Positions 47,848 to 57,866 of a DNA stretch of 64,000 bases are shown here, piece after piece; within the stretch, counting starts at the first letter, position 1; the number at the start of each line of letters is the position of its first letter. Source of the stretch: Acinetobacter ihumii (GTDB lineage: Bacteria > Pseudomonadota > Gammaproteobacteria > Pseudomonadales > Moraxellaceae); contig NZ_LR130760.1 in assembly GCF_900625095.1 (NCBI RefSeq), positions 1,479,665 through 1,543,664 of the forward strand, read 5' to 3'. The translations under genes were made by a program, and so were the position numbers. The notes under the pieces are model-generated. The model was not told where the DNA came from. It searched no databases and saw only the letters and a program-made list of their open reading frames with translations.

Positions 47848-49071
47848 TTAAGCGGTTCTGGTTTTGGGTAAAAAGAAGGTCACCAACCCCAACAGCGGCA
47901 AAAAAGCACATAATTTAAATACCCATTCAATACCATGAGTGTCCGCCAGATAACCTAAACCTGCTGCTGCAATACCACTCACACCAAACATCAAACCAAA
48001 CATTAAACCTGCAATCATTCCCACTCGACCTGGAACTGCTTCCTGAGCATAAACCACCATTGCTGCAAATGCAGAAGATAAAACCACCCCGACAATAATA
48101 GACAATACTGTTGTCCAGAATAAATTGGCATAAGGCAGAATCAATGCGAACGGTGCCATCCCTACAAACGAAACCCAAATGACGGCTTTGCGTCCGATCT
48201 TGTCCCCAATTGGTCCGCCTGCAAAAGTTCCTACTGCCACCGCAGCCAAAAATACAAATAAATGTAATTGCGCACTTTGTAGACTCAACTGAAACTTTTG
48301 AATTAAATAGAACGTAAAATAATTACTAATACTGGCAATGTAGGTAAATTTAGCAAACATTAATAATGAGATGGTCGAAAGTGCAATGATTAACTGGCGA
48401 CCATGCAATTTAGCCTGTCCAATCACGACTTTTGAAGCAAGTTGCTGTTTACTGTGTCTGATGGTCCAGCGACTAACACCGGTTAAAATCCAAATCGCCA
48501 AGAGTGCAAACAGTACCAACCCAACCACGGCATATTGTCCAAACGGAACAATCAATAACGCCGCTAACAAGGGACCTATCGCTGTTCCTGTATTTCCCCC
48601 GACCTGAAAGGTGGACTGTGCTGTACCAAAACGCCCACCTGATGCCATACGTGCAACACGCGAGGCTTCAGGATGAAAAGTTGAGGAGCCAACACCAATT
48701 AAAGCTGAAGCAATTAATAGCATGCTAAAACTAGGAGAGAATGCCAAAAGGACGATGCCAATTAATGTCACTCCCATGCCCATTGGGAGTAAATAAGGTT
48801 TGGGATGTTTATCTGTATACAGTCCAATCCAAGGTTGCAACAATGAAGCTGTGATTTGATACACCAGTGAAATGAGTCCAACCTGAGTAAAACTGAGTGC
48901 AAAATTATCTTTAAGCATTGGATAAATTGCAGGCAGTATCGCCTGTATCAGGTCATTTAGTAAATGTGCAATGGCTACAGCACCCACAACTTTGAGGATA
49001 AAGCCCTGTGGTTGAATATATGCCGTAGAATTCTCCTGTACATTATCTTTCAATGGCATTGAAGACGTCAT
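47848..49071 (-). CDS. MFS efflux transporter, fosmidomycin-resistance (Fsr) type
   Basis: 407 residues and 12 membrane helices. AIAHLLNDLIQAILPAIYPML at the first helix and SSTFHPEASRVA in helix 4 are hallmarks of the Fsr subfamily. ATG at 49071 is chosen because GGAG lies 9 bp upstream; the frame extends to a TTG. It is divergent from an AraC-type regulator that probably controls it. The actual substrate is unknown. Confidence 0.88.
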   Translation of the reverse strand: MTSSMPLKDNVQENSTAYIQPQGFILKVVGAVAIAHLLNDLIQAILPAIYPMLKDNFALSFTQVGLISLVYQITASLLQPWIGLYTDKHPKPYLLPMGMGVTLIGIVLLAFSPSFSMLLIASALIGVGSSTFHPEASRVARMASGGRFGTAQSTFQVGGNTGTAIGPLLAALLIVPFGQYAVVGLVLFALLAIWILTGVSRWTIRHSKQQLASKVVIGQAKLHGRQLIIALSTISLLMFAKFTYIASISNYFTFYLIQKFQLSLQSAQLHLFVFLAAVAVGTFAGGPIGDKIGRKAVIWVSFVGMAPFALILPYANLFWTTVLSIIVGVVLSSAFAAMVVYAQEAVPGRVGMIAGLMFGLMFGVSGIAAAGLGYLADTHGIEWVFKLCAFLPLLGLVTFFLPKTRTA

Positions 49072-49174
49072 TTCAAGAAACTCCAATCATGGTGGTGTAA
49101 ATGTCAGCATTGTAATCTGTCTCAAATGCAGCTATCTTCCAATAATTATCGTATAAGTGACAAAATAGAAAATC

Positions 49175-49936
49175 ATGGACGAAAGTTTAAAACCCACAGA
49201 GCTGATCATTGGGTTGTCATCAGAACATGGTTATAAAGAAATCACATATGCCCATTCGCATTTAAGAGCGCAATTACTTTATGCCTCTAAAGGCACCATT
49301 CAGGTATTTACCGAGCATCAAGTCTGGATCATTCCCCCGAGGTGTGCATTATGGATTCCACCTCGAATTGAACATAGCGTCATAGCTTTAAGTCAGGTGA
49401 AATTAAACACAGCATTAATTGAAGAAAATGCTGCTCAGCGCATGGGAGAACATTGCTTTTTGATTCGTGTCAGTCCCTTATTACATGAATTACTCATTCG
49501 TTTTAATGAATTAGACCAACTTAAACAAACTGGTTTAAGCATTTCCCAAAAGTTGTTAGCTGCGCTGCATCTGATTATTTTTGATGAAATCCAGCGCTCA
49601 CATTCTTTGGCTATTCAAATCCCCTGGCCCAAAGATCCCCGCTTAGTTCGAATCTGTGAAATGCTATTCGCCTTTCCCAATCAATTAAAAGATTTAAATA
49701 CATGGGCAGATGAAATTGGGACCAGCTCACGAACACTCATGCGTATGTTTCAACGTGAAACAGGTATGTCTTATCGAGCTTGGATTCAACAAATGCACAT
49801 TGCACTCGCCTTAGCTAAGATCGCAGAGGGGCAATCGATCAACCAGATTTCTGATGCCTTGGGCTATACCAATGCCAGCGCCTTTAGTGCCATGTTTAAA
49901 CGGCATTTAGGTAAAACACCGCAGCAGTTTCGATAA
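49175..49936 (+). CDS. AraC family transcriptional regulator with cupin N-terminus
   Basis: 253 residues. The N-terminal half is a cupin-like sensor (QVWIIPPRCALWIPPRIEHSV). The C-terminal half carries two helix-turn-helix motifs (WADEIGTSSRTLMRMFQRETG and INQISDALGYTNASAFSAMF). It is divergent from the Fsr-type pump with about 100 bp between, so it most likely activates or represses that gene. It is convergent with the glutaminase gene, with only one base between their stops. Confidence 0.88.
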   Translation: MDESLKPTELIIGLSSEHGYKEITYAHSHLRAQLLYASKGTIQVFTEHQVWIIPPRCALWIPPRIEHSVIALSQVKLNTALIEENAAQRMGEHCFLIRVSPLLHELLIRFNELDQLKQTGLSISQKLLAALHLIIFDEIQRSHSLAIQIPWPKDPRLVRICEMLFAFPNQLKDLNTWADEIGTSSRTLMRMFQRETGMSYRAWIQQMHIALALAKIAEGQSINQISDALGYTNASAFSAMFKRHLGKTPQQFR

Positions 49937-49937
49937 A

Positions 49938-51209
49938 TTAATGCTGTTGTTCTAATAATTCATCCAGATTTTCAAATACATGTAAAACACGGTCTTTATA
50001 GGTTCTACTATGGTCCAGACGGCGTTCAGGATCGACCAGAAGTAGAGTATGTCCATCATCAATCAAACGATCAATCCCTTCTAAAAACATACGCTTGCCT
50101 ACATCCTGAATCAGTGAAATTTTACTCAGATCAATCACTATTTTGCTATGTCCTTCAGGCTCATTTTGCAAAATACGCAACAGCATTTCTGCTTCGGTAA
50201 ACTTTAAAACCCCACGCAATACATATACGCTGATCGAATCATCCACTCCTGTCAGATAATGGCTTTGTACAATCGTCTGTGCTGATGGTGCGGCTTCCAT
50301 CAAATGTAAGCCCATATCACGGGATAAACGCTCCATGATATCAATACCACGCACACTATTCCCATGTTCATCCAGCTTTGGCGAAAAAACTGCAATACCG
50401 ACCTGACCCGGTAATACACCTAAAATTCCACCTGCCACCCCACTTTTTGCTGGAATGCCAACGGTGGTCAACCAATCTCCCGCTGCATCATACATACCGC
50501 AGCTCATCATGACGCTCAGTACCTGTCGCACGACTTCTCGATTTAATAACCGTTTACCGGTTTTGGGATCAACTCCTCCATTGGCAAGGACACTTCCCAT
50601 ACGGACCAAATCTTTGACTGTGACCCGAATTGAACATTGGCGAATATAGCCATTTACGATATGGACTGGATCTGTTTCCAAAATACCAACTGTACGCAAC
50701 ATATAACCAATCGAGAGGTTACGATATGCCGTCTTTATTTCAGAGGCATAAACCTGTTCGTCAAAATGCAGCTCTCGTCCTGCCAACTCACTCATAAATG
50801 CACGTAATATTTCAGCACTTGATTGCGAACCATCGGTAGGTATTAAAGAATGCGTGGTGATCGCACCTGAGTTAATCATGGGATTTTTCGGACGATTTTC
50901 CTTGTCCAGTGAAATCTGATTAAAAGCCTCACCCGAAGGTTCTACACCGACTTTATTTAATACCGTCTCTATTCCAAGATGTTGCAGCACATAGGCATAA
51001 GTAAACGGCTTGGACATAGATTGAATCGTAAATTCAACCTCATCATCACCCACTGAATAAATTTCACCATCCACTGTCGAGATTGCCAAGGCCAATTGGT
51101 TCGGATTGGCTTGCGCAAGTTCTGGAATATAATCAGCAAGCTGACCTATATGATGATCATCGCAATCATCAAGAACATGCGCTAAATAATCAGGAACGGG
51201 GGTTCGCAT
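49938..51209 (-). CDS. glsA: Glutaminase fused to a STAS domain
   Basis: Hydrolyses glutamine to glutamate and ammonia. Residues 1-300 form the serine-dependent beta-lactamase-like glutaminase with IQSMSKPF (Ser64-x-x-Lys67) and NPMINSGAI. Residues from about 310 to the end form a STAS-like domain (ISVYVLRGVLKF, then KIVIDLSKISLIQDVG), the fold of anti-sigma-factor antagonists and transporter tails. The total is 423 residues, compared with about 308 for the plain enzyme. ATG at 51209 is preceded by AAGG. Such long forms exist elsewhere; the role of the STAS part is not established. Confidence 0.9.
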   Translation of the reverse strand: MRTPVPDYLAHVLDDCDDHHIGQLADYIPELAQANPNQLALAISTVDGEIYSVGDDEVEFTIQSMSKPFTYAYVLQHLGIETVLNKVGVEPSGEAFNQISLDKENRPKNPMINSGAITTHSLIPTDGSQSSAEILRAFMSELAGRELHFDEQVYASEIKTAYRNLSIGYMLRTVGILETDPVHIVNGYIRQCSIRVTVKDLVRMGSVLANGGVDPKTGKRLLNREVVRQVLSVMMSCGMYDAAGDWLTTVGIPAKSGVAGGILGVLPGQVGIAVFSPKLDEHGNSVRGIDIMERLSRDMGLHLMEAAPSAQTIVQSHYLTGVDDSISVYVLRGVLKFTEAEMLLRILQNEPEGHSKIVIDLSKISLIQDVGKRMFLEGIDRLIDDGHTLLLVDPERRLDHSRTYKDRVLHVFENLDELLEQQH

Positions 51210-51368
51210 AAAGGTTGCCTTTGTTATCAGATTCAATCATTGAGCCAAACGCATTGAGCTTGGTTCGATCAGTTTTTATCGTACATGCACCTGATAATAT
51301 TAAATTTATAGTTTTGTAATTTTAGGGTGAATAAGTTAAATGTTCCTCAACCTCTCATTGATTCAGAC

Positions 51369-51851
51369 CTAAACCATGCGTTCGGTAAACAACACGCCAT
51401 CTAAATGGTCAACCTCATGTTGTACAATTCTGGCTGGAAAACCTTGATAATAAGTTTCGAACCATTCTCCCTGTAAAGATTGATAGCGTACTTTAACGGC
51501 GTTGGCACGCTCAACTTCACCGCGCTGGTCAGGCACACTCAAACAGCCTTCTTCACCCAAACAGGTTTCAAATGAATATTCAATAATTTCAGGATTCACC
51601 ATCACCACTGCCTCCATTTCTGGAGCATCTGGGTAACGGGGATTAGGTCGAGAACCCACCACAATCATTCTTTTTGATATATAAACCTGCGGTGCGGCAA
51701 TCCCAACACCATTACGTTCCAACATAGTATTGTGCAACGCGGTCGCCAGTTGCATCAGCCATTCTGTATTAAATTCAGCGTTACTTACTTCGACAGCTTT
51801 TAAGGTTAAAATCTGCTCACCATGTTGAGCGACTGGTAAAATGGTACTCAT
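51369..51851 (-). CDS. def: Peptide deformylase
   Basis: Removes the N-terminal formyl group from new proteins. 160 residues with all three motifs: GVGIAAPQV (49-56), EEGCLS (Cys103) and QHEVDHLDG (His145, Glu146, His149), so it should be active. No fmt gene is adjacent, so this is probably a second deformylase, with the fmt-linked copy elsewhere (inference). Confidence 0.92.
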   Translation of the reverse strand: MSTILPVAQHGEQILTLKAVEVSNAEFNTEWLMQLATALHNTMLERNGVGIAAPQVYISKRMIVVGSRPNPRYPDAPEMEAVVMVNPEIIEYSFETCLGEEGCLSVPDQRGEVERANAVKVRYQSLQGEWFETYYQGFPARIVQHEVDHLDGVLFTERMV

Positions 51852-51965
51852 TTTGCTGCATCCGACTCACAATCAAAACTTATTGTGCAACTGAATATTC
51901 TCACTCACAAGCTGAAAATAAAAATCAATGACACAAATCATAATTATATAAAATGACTTGGCATA

Positions 51966-52814
51966 TTAGAGATTTTCTCGCATCAAGCGATTTTTATTTG
52001 GAGTAAATGCCTGCGCGTTGAGGAGCAAATCAATCACGTCCAACACCCCTTGTTGTTCATTACTTTTTGCTAAATAACCAGCAACCTGTTTCAGTTCAGG
52101 AACAGCGTTACTCATGGCAAAACCATAACCGGCCTTTTGTACCATTTCAATGTCATTAAAATTATCCCCGATTGCAAGGACCTCATGATCCTGAATGTTC
52201 CATTTACACTGTAAAAATTGTAAGCCATAGGCTTTGTGTTTCTCTGGAAGTATGAGATCAATAAATCCAAAACCACTAGAGACCAGTTTGACCCAATGTT
52301 GTTGAACATAATCTCGATGTTTTAAGCCAGATAAAATGTCTGTATCTTGCACGCTAGTTGTGAGCGTCACTTTACAAATTTGATCATCGACTTGAACAAG
52401 ATCATCCACCATTTTTAATCGTTTAAAGTAAATCTGAAGTTTCTGAAGTGTTTGTTCTGGCATATTTTTTTCGATATAAGCACAGTCTTTTGCACATAAA
52501 ATCAATTTTTTTGCATTATCCTGTTTTAAATCAATCAGTATTGTTTGTAACCGTTCAGGGCTAAAAAAGTCAAAATTTAAAATCTGCTGCTGATCCACCA
52601 CATAAGCCCCATTTTCCGCGACAAATGCCAGCTCATGTGCAATTTCAGGAAAATAGCTGGTTAAGGTATATAACGGATTGCCACTAGCCGCGACAAAATG
52701 AATACCCCGTTGTTTTAACTGGTTATATTGTTGTAAAAATCGTGCGCGATTGTATTTCTTCTCTGAATTTAAAAATGTTCCATCCATATCAACTGCAATC
52801 AGTTTGACTGGCAT
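51966..52814 (-). CDS. Cof-type HAD-superfamily phosphatase
   Basis: About 282 residues. Motif I is IAVDMDGTFLN with the nucleophile and acid aspartates. Motif IV is AIGDNFNDIEMV, with a C2-type cap between. Such enzymes dephosphorylate sugar phosphates, FMN or pyridoxal phosphate, often loosely. The start is at 52814 or 52817 (two ATGs after GAGG). Confidence 0.88.
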   Translation of the reverse strand: MPVKLIAVDMDGTFLNSEKKYNRARFLQQYNQLKQRGIHFVAASGNPLYTLTSYFPEIAHELAFVAENGAYVVDQQQILNFDFFSPERLQTILIDLKQDNAKKLILCAKDCAYIEKNMPEQTLQKLQIYFKRLKMVDDLVQVDDQICKVTLTTSVQDTDILSGLKHRDYVQQHWVKLVSSGFGFIDLILPEKHKAYGLQFLQCKWNIQDHEVLAIGDNFNDIEMVQKAGYGFAMSNAVPELKQVAGYLAKSNEQQGVLDVIDLLLNAQAFTPNKNRLMRENL

Positions 52815-53042
52815 CATGACCTCATCTCTTAAGCTTTTCAATCTTTGTCAGGGACATGCTAGCAGTTCATCAAGATTTTATGAATCGGCAAAGCTATCTT
52901 TTGAATTATCTATTTATCGTTTGAATTACGCATTTATTTTTTGAGGAATGTGATTTAAGCCAAATGATCAATTCTACTCAATGATTTAATCTTTGCTTCA
53001 GTATGGACTTCTACACTCCATGGTATAAATACACATAGATTG

Positions 53043-53252
53043 ATGAAAATGAACACCACGCAATTATTACTTGGCCTCATATTCAGCTGTATTGGCTTAG
53101 GCTATTTTTTATATGGCAAAAAACAAAAAGTTATTGTGCCTTTAATCTGTGGTTTAGTGCTTATGATTTTTCCGTATTTCGTTGAAAATATCACCTTACT
53201 CAGTGTGATAGGTGTTTTAGTTTCCATCCTTCCCTACTTTATTCGTTTATGA
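53043..53252 (+). CDS. Small integral membrane protein
   Basis: 69 residues with two to three closely spaced hydrophobic stretches and a short basic loop (YGKKQKV). Similar small Acinetobacter proteins are sometimes labelled amino acid transport protein without firm support. The frame opens at a TTG at 53040; ATG at 53043 or 53049 is more likely. Function is unknown. Confidence 0.7.
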   Translation: MKMNTTQLLLGLIFSCIGLGYFLYGKKQKVIVPLICGLVLMIFPYFVENITLLSVIGVLVSILPYFIRL

Positions 53253-53441
53253 TCCGTTTTATAAAGACACGCCGATCTTTCTCATCAATGTCGTCATGCT
53301 TAGACCCATGCAAAATAGCATTACATCTGTTTAGTTTTTATTTTTCTAATCAAGCTGCTTCGATCATTTTAATTGACTTACTTTTAATTTAAATTTCCAG
53401 TAATATCGGGCGAATCATTTTATTTTTGAATCTTTTACAGC

Positions 53442-54725
53442 ATGGATGCTACTGCACAACTTTCTTTTCAGGATAAACGTACCCTTGCCCTTTCGTCACT
53501 AGGTGGTGCACTGGAATTTTATGATTTTGTCATTTATGTATTTTATGCCAAGATCATTTCAGATTTGTTTTTTCCCAATAGTTTAAGTCCATTTTGGGCA
53601 ATGCTGAACACCTATGGCATCTTTGCAGCTGGTTATTTTTTCCGTCCTTTGGGCGGTGTGGTCATGGCTCATTTTGGTGATTTAGTTGGACGTAAAAAAC
53701 TATTTTCACTATCAATTTTACTCATGTCTCTACCTACTTTAATGATCGGGATATTACCGACATTTGAGTCAATTGGTTATCTTGCACCTGTACTTTTATT
53801 ATTTATGCGCATTATCCAAGGCATTGCAATTGGTGGCGAAATTCCTGCGGCATGGACATTTGTTTCGGAACATGTACCAGAGCAGCGTATTGGCCTCGCC
53901 AATGGTTTATTAACCGCGGGACTATCTTTAGGCATTTTACTGGGTGCACTGATGTCTTTGTGGATTTCACTCCAGTTTAATGAAACTGAAATTCACCAAT
54001 GGGCATGGCGAATTGCATTTATTGCAGGAGGGATTTTTGGATTATTTGCCTTGTATTTGCGTAGTTATCTAAAAGAAACCCCTGTATTTAAAGCCATGCA
54101 AGCGCGTAAAGCGTTATCCAAAGAGCTACCGGTAAAACAAGTTTTAAAGCAACATAAGACGGCGGTTGCGATTGGCATGTTATTTACGTGGTTTTTGACG
54201 GCTTGCGTGGTGGTGATCATTTTGGCAATGCCGAATCTTCTCACGAGCACTTTTGGTTATGACCGTGCGACTGCATTTAAAATGCAAAGTGCTGCCATTA
54301 TCATGCAAATGCTCGGCTGTATTTTGGCTGGGGCACTCGCTGATCGTTTTGGCTGTGGCAAAGTGATGATGGCTGGCGCAACTATGCTTGCAATTGTTGC
54401 GGCAATTTTTTATCAGAGCTTGGGACATGCCAGTCAGCATATAATTTTTATAGAGTATATGCTGCTCGGTTTATGTTCAGGAACAGTCGGCATGGTGTCA
54501 TGCAGCATGGTGAAAATGTTCCCTGCACCCATTCGATTTTCTGGCATTTCATTTTCTTATAATGTCTCTTATGCCATTGTCGGTGGTTTAACTCTGCCCT
54601 TCATTCAAATTTTAAGTCAGTATAGTCAGATCGGTGCAATGTATTACATCTTTGCTCTCGCTATTATGGCATGTATCACGGCGATGATATTTAAAAGTAA
54701 ATTTGAATCATCGCCTAACAGTTAA
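53442..54725 (+). CDS. MFS transporter, metabolite:H+ symporter (MHS) family
   Basis: 427 residues and 12 helices. GGALEFYDFVIYVFYA at helix 1, and HFGDLVGRKKLF and GIAIGGEIPAAWTFVSEH after it, are typical of the ProP/ShiA/KgtP group, which imports organic acids, shikimate or osmolytes. The substrate cannot be chosen from sequence. It has no obvious operon partner. Confidence 0.9.
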   Translation: MDATAQLSFQDKRTLALSSLGGALEFYDFVIYVFYAKIISDLFFPNSLSPFWAMLNTYGIFAAGYFFRPLGGVVMAHFGDLVGRKKLFSLSILLMSLPTLMIGILPTFESIGYLAPVLLLFMRIIQGIAIGGEIPAAWTFVSEHVPEQRIGLANGLLTAGLSLGILLGALMSLWISLQFNETEIHQWAWRIAFIAGGIFGLFALYLRSYLKETPVFKAMQARKALSKELPVKQVLKQHKTAVAIGMLFTWFLTACVVVIILAMPNLLTSTFGYDRATAFKMQSAAIIMQMLGCILAGALADRFGCGKVMMAGATMLAIVAAIFYQSLGHASQHIIFIEYMLLGLCSGTVGMVSCSMVKMFPAPIRFSGISFSYNVSYAIVGGLTLPFIQILSQYSQIGAMYYIFALAIMACITAMIFKSKFESSPNS

Positions 54726-54871
54726 ATTGAATTATTACGTTGGTTAAAGCTCGTGATTTGTTACGCTGTTGTTTGTTACTCTGTTCTAACTTCTGATCAT
54801 TGATACATTTTGCACAAACAGCTTGAAACAGCCTATATCACCATTGGTAAAAAACACGAGCTTGTCCCACG

Positions 54872-55471
54872 TTATAGAGATTTTAAAAACTCAAGACCTC
54901 GCTTGACTTCAATCTCATTCACTGAGTGCCCAAGTCCTTTATAGGTTTCCAGTTCGACATTAAACCCCGCTTCACGTAAGGATTTAAAGGCGTCCTGACT
55001 TTCATAGACTGGAATGACTTCATCCGCTTCACCATGCATCAGACTAATTTTGGCAGACTGGTTGGCATTGGTTTCAATGGGAGATGCCAGACGACCCGAA
55101 AAGCCAATCACACCTGCAATTGGCCAACGACCTGAAGCAACGGCATCCAAAGACATGATTGTTCCTTGTGAAAAACCACAGAATACAACCTGCTCAATTT
55201 TATCTTTAAAATCTTGTTCATCCAAAATTCGCAGTACAGTTTGATCAAAATACTCACGCGCCTGTTGAATACGCTCGAAACGATTTTCTTCAGTAATTCC
55301 CGTCAGACTAAACCATTCAAAAACTTCGTGACTTTGCATAAATGGAAAAGGCGCATTTGGAGATGAAATACTTAAACCCTCAATCTGGCGCTGCCAATAT
55401 TGCGCAATTGGCAATAGATCACGACCGTTACTGCCTACACCATGAAACATAATGACAAGTTTATCGCTCAT
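54872..55471 (-). CDS. Alpha/beta hydrolase, carboxylesterase/phospholipase type (YpfH-like)
   Basis: 199 residues. MFHGVGSNGRDLLP is the oxyanion loop, FCGFSQGTIMSL the nucleophile elbow, and the aspartate in HGEADEVIP and histidine in GLGHSV complete the triad. It resembles acyl-protein thioesterase-like esterases. ATG at 55471 (MSDKLVIM) is chosen because AAGG lies 8 bp upstream. The natural substrate is unknown. Confidence 0.88.
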   Translation of the reverse strand: MSDKLVIMFHGVGSNGRDLLPIAQYWQRQIEGLSISSPNAPFPFMQSHEVFEWFSLTGITEENRFERIQQAREYFDQTVLRILDEQDFKDKIEQVVFCGFSQGTIMSLDAVASGRWPIAGVIGFSGRLASPIETNANQSAKISLMHGEADEVIPVYESQDAFKSLREAGFNVELETYKGLGHSVNEIEVKRGLEFLKSL

Positions 55472-55529
55472 CTGTTTTACCTTTATCATCTAACTCAATC
55501 TATCTTAATCGGCAATTGACTTAAATGTT

Positions 55530-55814
55530 TCATACATTCATATCAATCTTGTAATGTCCTTGCTTGATTTCGATGCTTAACCTTTTTGTTTTGTAATGGC
55601 TTGGATATTCAATTGAAATATAAAATTCATCTGCGCCGTCATCTAGCCCAGAAATAACCCAACTGGTGCCTTGTGGAAAATCATGTAACCACTGTGCCTT
55701 ATACACATCGGACACCGAATCAAAATCCAGATAATCTTGTGGAGATTGGCAAATTTTCTGCGCCAGCTCATCAAAACATTGCTGTTTGTATTGTTCCAGA
55801 TTCAGGATCTTCAT
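55530..55814 (-). CDS. Unknown protein coupled to pnuC
   Basis: 94 residues, not recognised, soluble and acidic-to-neutral. It has an N-terminal helical half (KQQCFDELAQKICQS) and a C-terminal beta-like half (SWVISGLDDGADEFYISIEY). Its ATG overlaps the pnuC stop by 4 bp, so the two are translationally coupled. By context it may relate to NMN uptake or NAD metabolism; that is inference. Confidence 0.7.
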   Translation of the reverse strand: MKILNLEQYKQQCFDELAQKICQSPQDYLDFDSVSDVYKAQWLHDFPQGTSWVISGLDDGADEFYISIEYPSHYKTKRLSIEIKQGHYKIDMNV

Positions 55815-56389
55815 GTTGTCAACTGGGTATTTTGCTTCACTTTAACTTGTTGCCATTGCCACCAGCCAAAGGCTGCCATCACCACAAAAGCAGCATATAA
55901 GCCCGCTGTCAGATATAAATCTTTATAAATAAACATCGCCACATACACAATATCGACAAAAACCCAGAGTATCCAAGTCGCGATATGTTTACGACTGGTC
56001 CAATAAGTGGCGAGCAAACTAAACGCTGCCAATTGCGAATCGAGCATCGGCACAGCAGCATCGGTAAAGTGTTTTAAAGTTAATCCAAAAATGACTCCGC
56101 CCACTGCGGCAATCGCCATTTGTATGATCACCAATTTAATGCCAATTGGTTCAATACGAATATCATGGTCTATCTGCTTGCCTTTAAGCCAATGATAAAA
56201 TCCGTAAAAGTTCACAATCATAAAGAAAAATTGCAGAATGGTTTCACCATATAATTTAAAGGTGAAAAATAAATAGGCATATAAAACAAAGGCCAGAAAA
56301 TTAAACCACCAGCACCACATATTACGTTTAATGGTTAAGGCCACACCAATGATGCTAATGATCACTGCAACAATCTCAAGTGGAGACAT
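55811..56389 (-). CDS. pnuC: Nicotinamide mononucleotide/riboside transporter PnuC
   Basis: Imports NAD precursors, probably nicotinamide riboside. 192 residues with seven hydrophobic segments. MWCWWFNFLAFVLYAYLFF and NFYGFYHWLKGK (the WxxWxxG-like substrate motif, here YGFYHWLKG) are typical. The gene downstream is coupled to it. No NadR gene was seen in the window. Confidence 0.9.
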   Translation of the reverse strand: MSPLEIVAVIISIIGVALTIKRNMWCWWFNFLAFVLYAYLFFTFKLYGETILQFFFMIVNFYGFYHWLKGKQIDHDIRIEPIGIKLVIIQMAIAAVGGVIFGLTLKHFTDAAVPMLDSQLAAFSLLATYWTSRKHIATWILWVFVDIVYVAMFIYKDLYLTAGLYAAFVVMAAFGWWQWQQVKVKQNTQLTT

Positions 56390-56506
56390 GTTTTGTACAT
56401 CAAAAAATGGAAAAGACTATTATGAAATGTTTCTGACGTTAGGCAAATGATTTCTATTCACTTAGACCATGATTTATTTGAAAAACCTACGTGATCAAAC
56501 ATTAAA

Positions 56507-57640
56507 CTATTTAAGTGCCCAATCAGATAAACGATTACTTAAATGAATGGCGAAAGTATCCACATAGCGGCTATACAGGTCAGCAATGAAAATCAAGGCG
56601 ATAAAAAACACCATAATTGAGCCAATGACAGAGATGTTATAGCCCCACCCCCATGCAAGAAAATAGTTAAATACAGGCAGACAAACACAGTACATCAGCA
56701 ACAAATGCAACAAATAAATTGAAAAAGATAATTTCCCCAAATACACACAAATACGATTATCCAGCAGTTGCGACAACCTTGGATTCATTAAAATACTATA
56801 AACAATCAAAATACCTGAAAGAAAATTGCAGTAGTCATACGTCTTATCGCCCATCAGTGAATGCAACCCTGCATAGGCTGCACTGGTGTTATGAGCTCCA
56901 GCGAGATAAAGTCCAACCAATAAAATCATGATTGCGAAGGCAGAAGAACGAGTGATTCGCCCATACATAAAAATCAGGGAGCCAATTAAAAAGCACAACA
57001 ACCCCAGAAAAAGTTCCTGATTTTTAAAGAAAATAGCCGTGGTCGGGAATAATAAAACCAAGGGTAAAAACAGGCGTTTATCCAGACTATAGATATACAA
57101 TAATCCGAACAGTAAAAATGAACCGATTAATTCAACCTGCATCGTCCAGAGCACCCAGTTGATGCTCGATTCAGCAAATAAAAATGAACCAATCGTACCT
57201 TCATAGATTGCGCGTGAAAAACTCACGTCTTGTGTCGCCAAGACTTTTAGCCAATATTGTACCTGCGAGCTATCAATGTCACTAAATTGCAAAGCTGCCC
57301 ACAGTAAAATACACGAACCCAAAGCAGGAATGGCAAGACGTGGATAGCGTTTTATCATCATGGATTGCAGCTTTGACTGCATATTTTTGCTTTTACAAAT
57401 CACGTAAGACAAGATAAAACCACTGAGCACAAAAAAAACATACACGGCGGCTGTACCTGAATACCAAAAGGCAAACGGTGAATGATGAATAAAATATACT
57501 AATGAATTGTTTGCGACATCATGCTGGTCAAAATGATGTAAATATGGATAAAAACTTAAACTTAAATGTGAAAACACCACCGCCAGACACGCCAGTCCAC
57601 GAATGCTTTCCACCGCATTGAGTTTGCTAAATTTATCCAT
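56507..57640 (-). CDS. Acyltransferase family 3 membrane protein (OafA-like)
   Basis: 377 residues and about 10 helices. The family start NAVESIRGLACLAVVFSHLSLS contains the conserved Arg and His, and TMQVELIGS contains a conserved Glu. Such proteins O-acetylate or O-acylate surface sugars. It lies downstream of and collinear with pgaBCD, but a long hairpin and 226 bp separate them. A role in decorating the exopolysaccharide is suggestive, not shown. Confidence 0.85.
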   Translation of the reverse strand: MDKFSKLNAVESIRGLACLAVVFSHLSLSFYPYLHHFDQHDVANNSLVYFIHHSPFAFWYSGTAAVYVFFVLSGFILSYVICKSKNMQSKLQSMMIKRYPRLAIPALGSCILLWAALQFSDIDSSQVQYWLKVLATQDVSFSRAIYEGTIGSFLFAESSINWVLWTMQVELIGSFLLFGLLYIYSLDKRLFLPLVLLFPTTAIFFKNQELFLGLLCFLIGSLIFMYGRITRSSAFAIMILLVGLYLAGAHNTSAAYAGLHSLMGDKTYDYCNFLSGILIVYSILMNPRLSQLLDNRICVYLGKLSFSIYLLHLLLMYCVCLPVFNYFLAWGWGYNISVIGSIMVFFIALIFIADLYSRYVDTFAIHLSNRLSDWALK

Positions 57641-57805
57641 ATTGGAACATCTTCATTTTAAAGCATACCTTCCACAACAACACCCTGTTCTAAGCGATTT
57701 GGCAGTGAATGTGATCGCATTGATCTCAAAGTATAATCGCTACTTTGCCTCACACTCGTCTTTAACATTGCCTAAACACTAAGAAATCCCTATTCTTTTA
57801 CAACA

Positions 57806-57843
57806 ATATAAATGCCAGCTTGCGAACAAGCTGGCATTTATAT
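57806..57843 (-). terminator. Long hairpin after pgaD
   Basis: A 17-bp perfect stem (ATATAAATGCCAGCTTG and its complement) with a 4-nt loop. It lies 23 bp after pgaD and is the probable terminator of the pga operon; the T-tract is modest. Confidence 0.75.
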
Positions 57844-57866
57844 TTTGTTATTTATCGAATGAAAAA

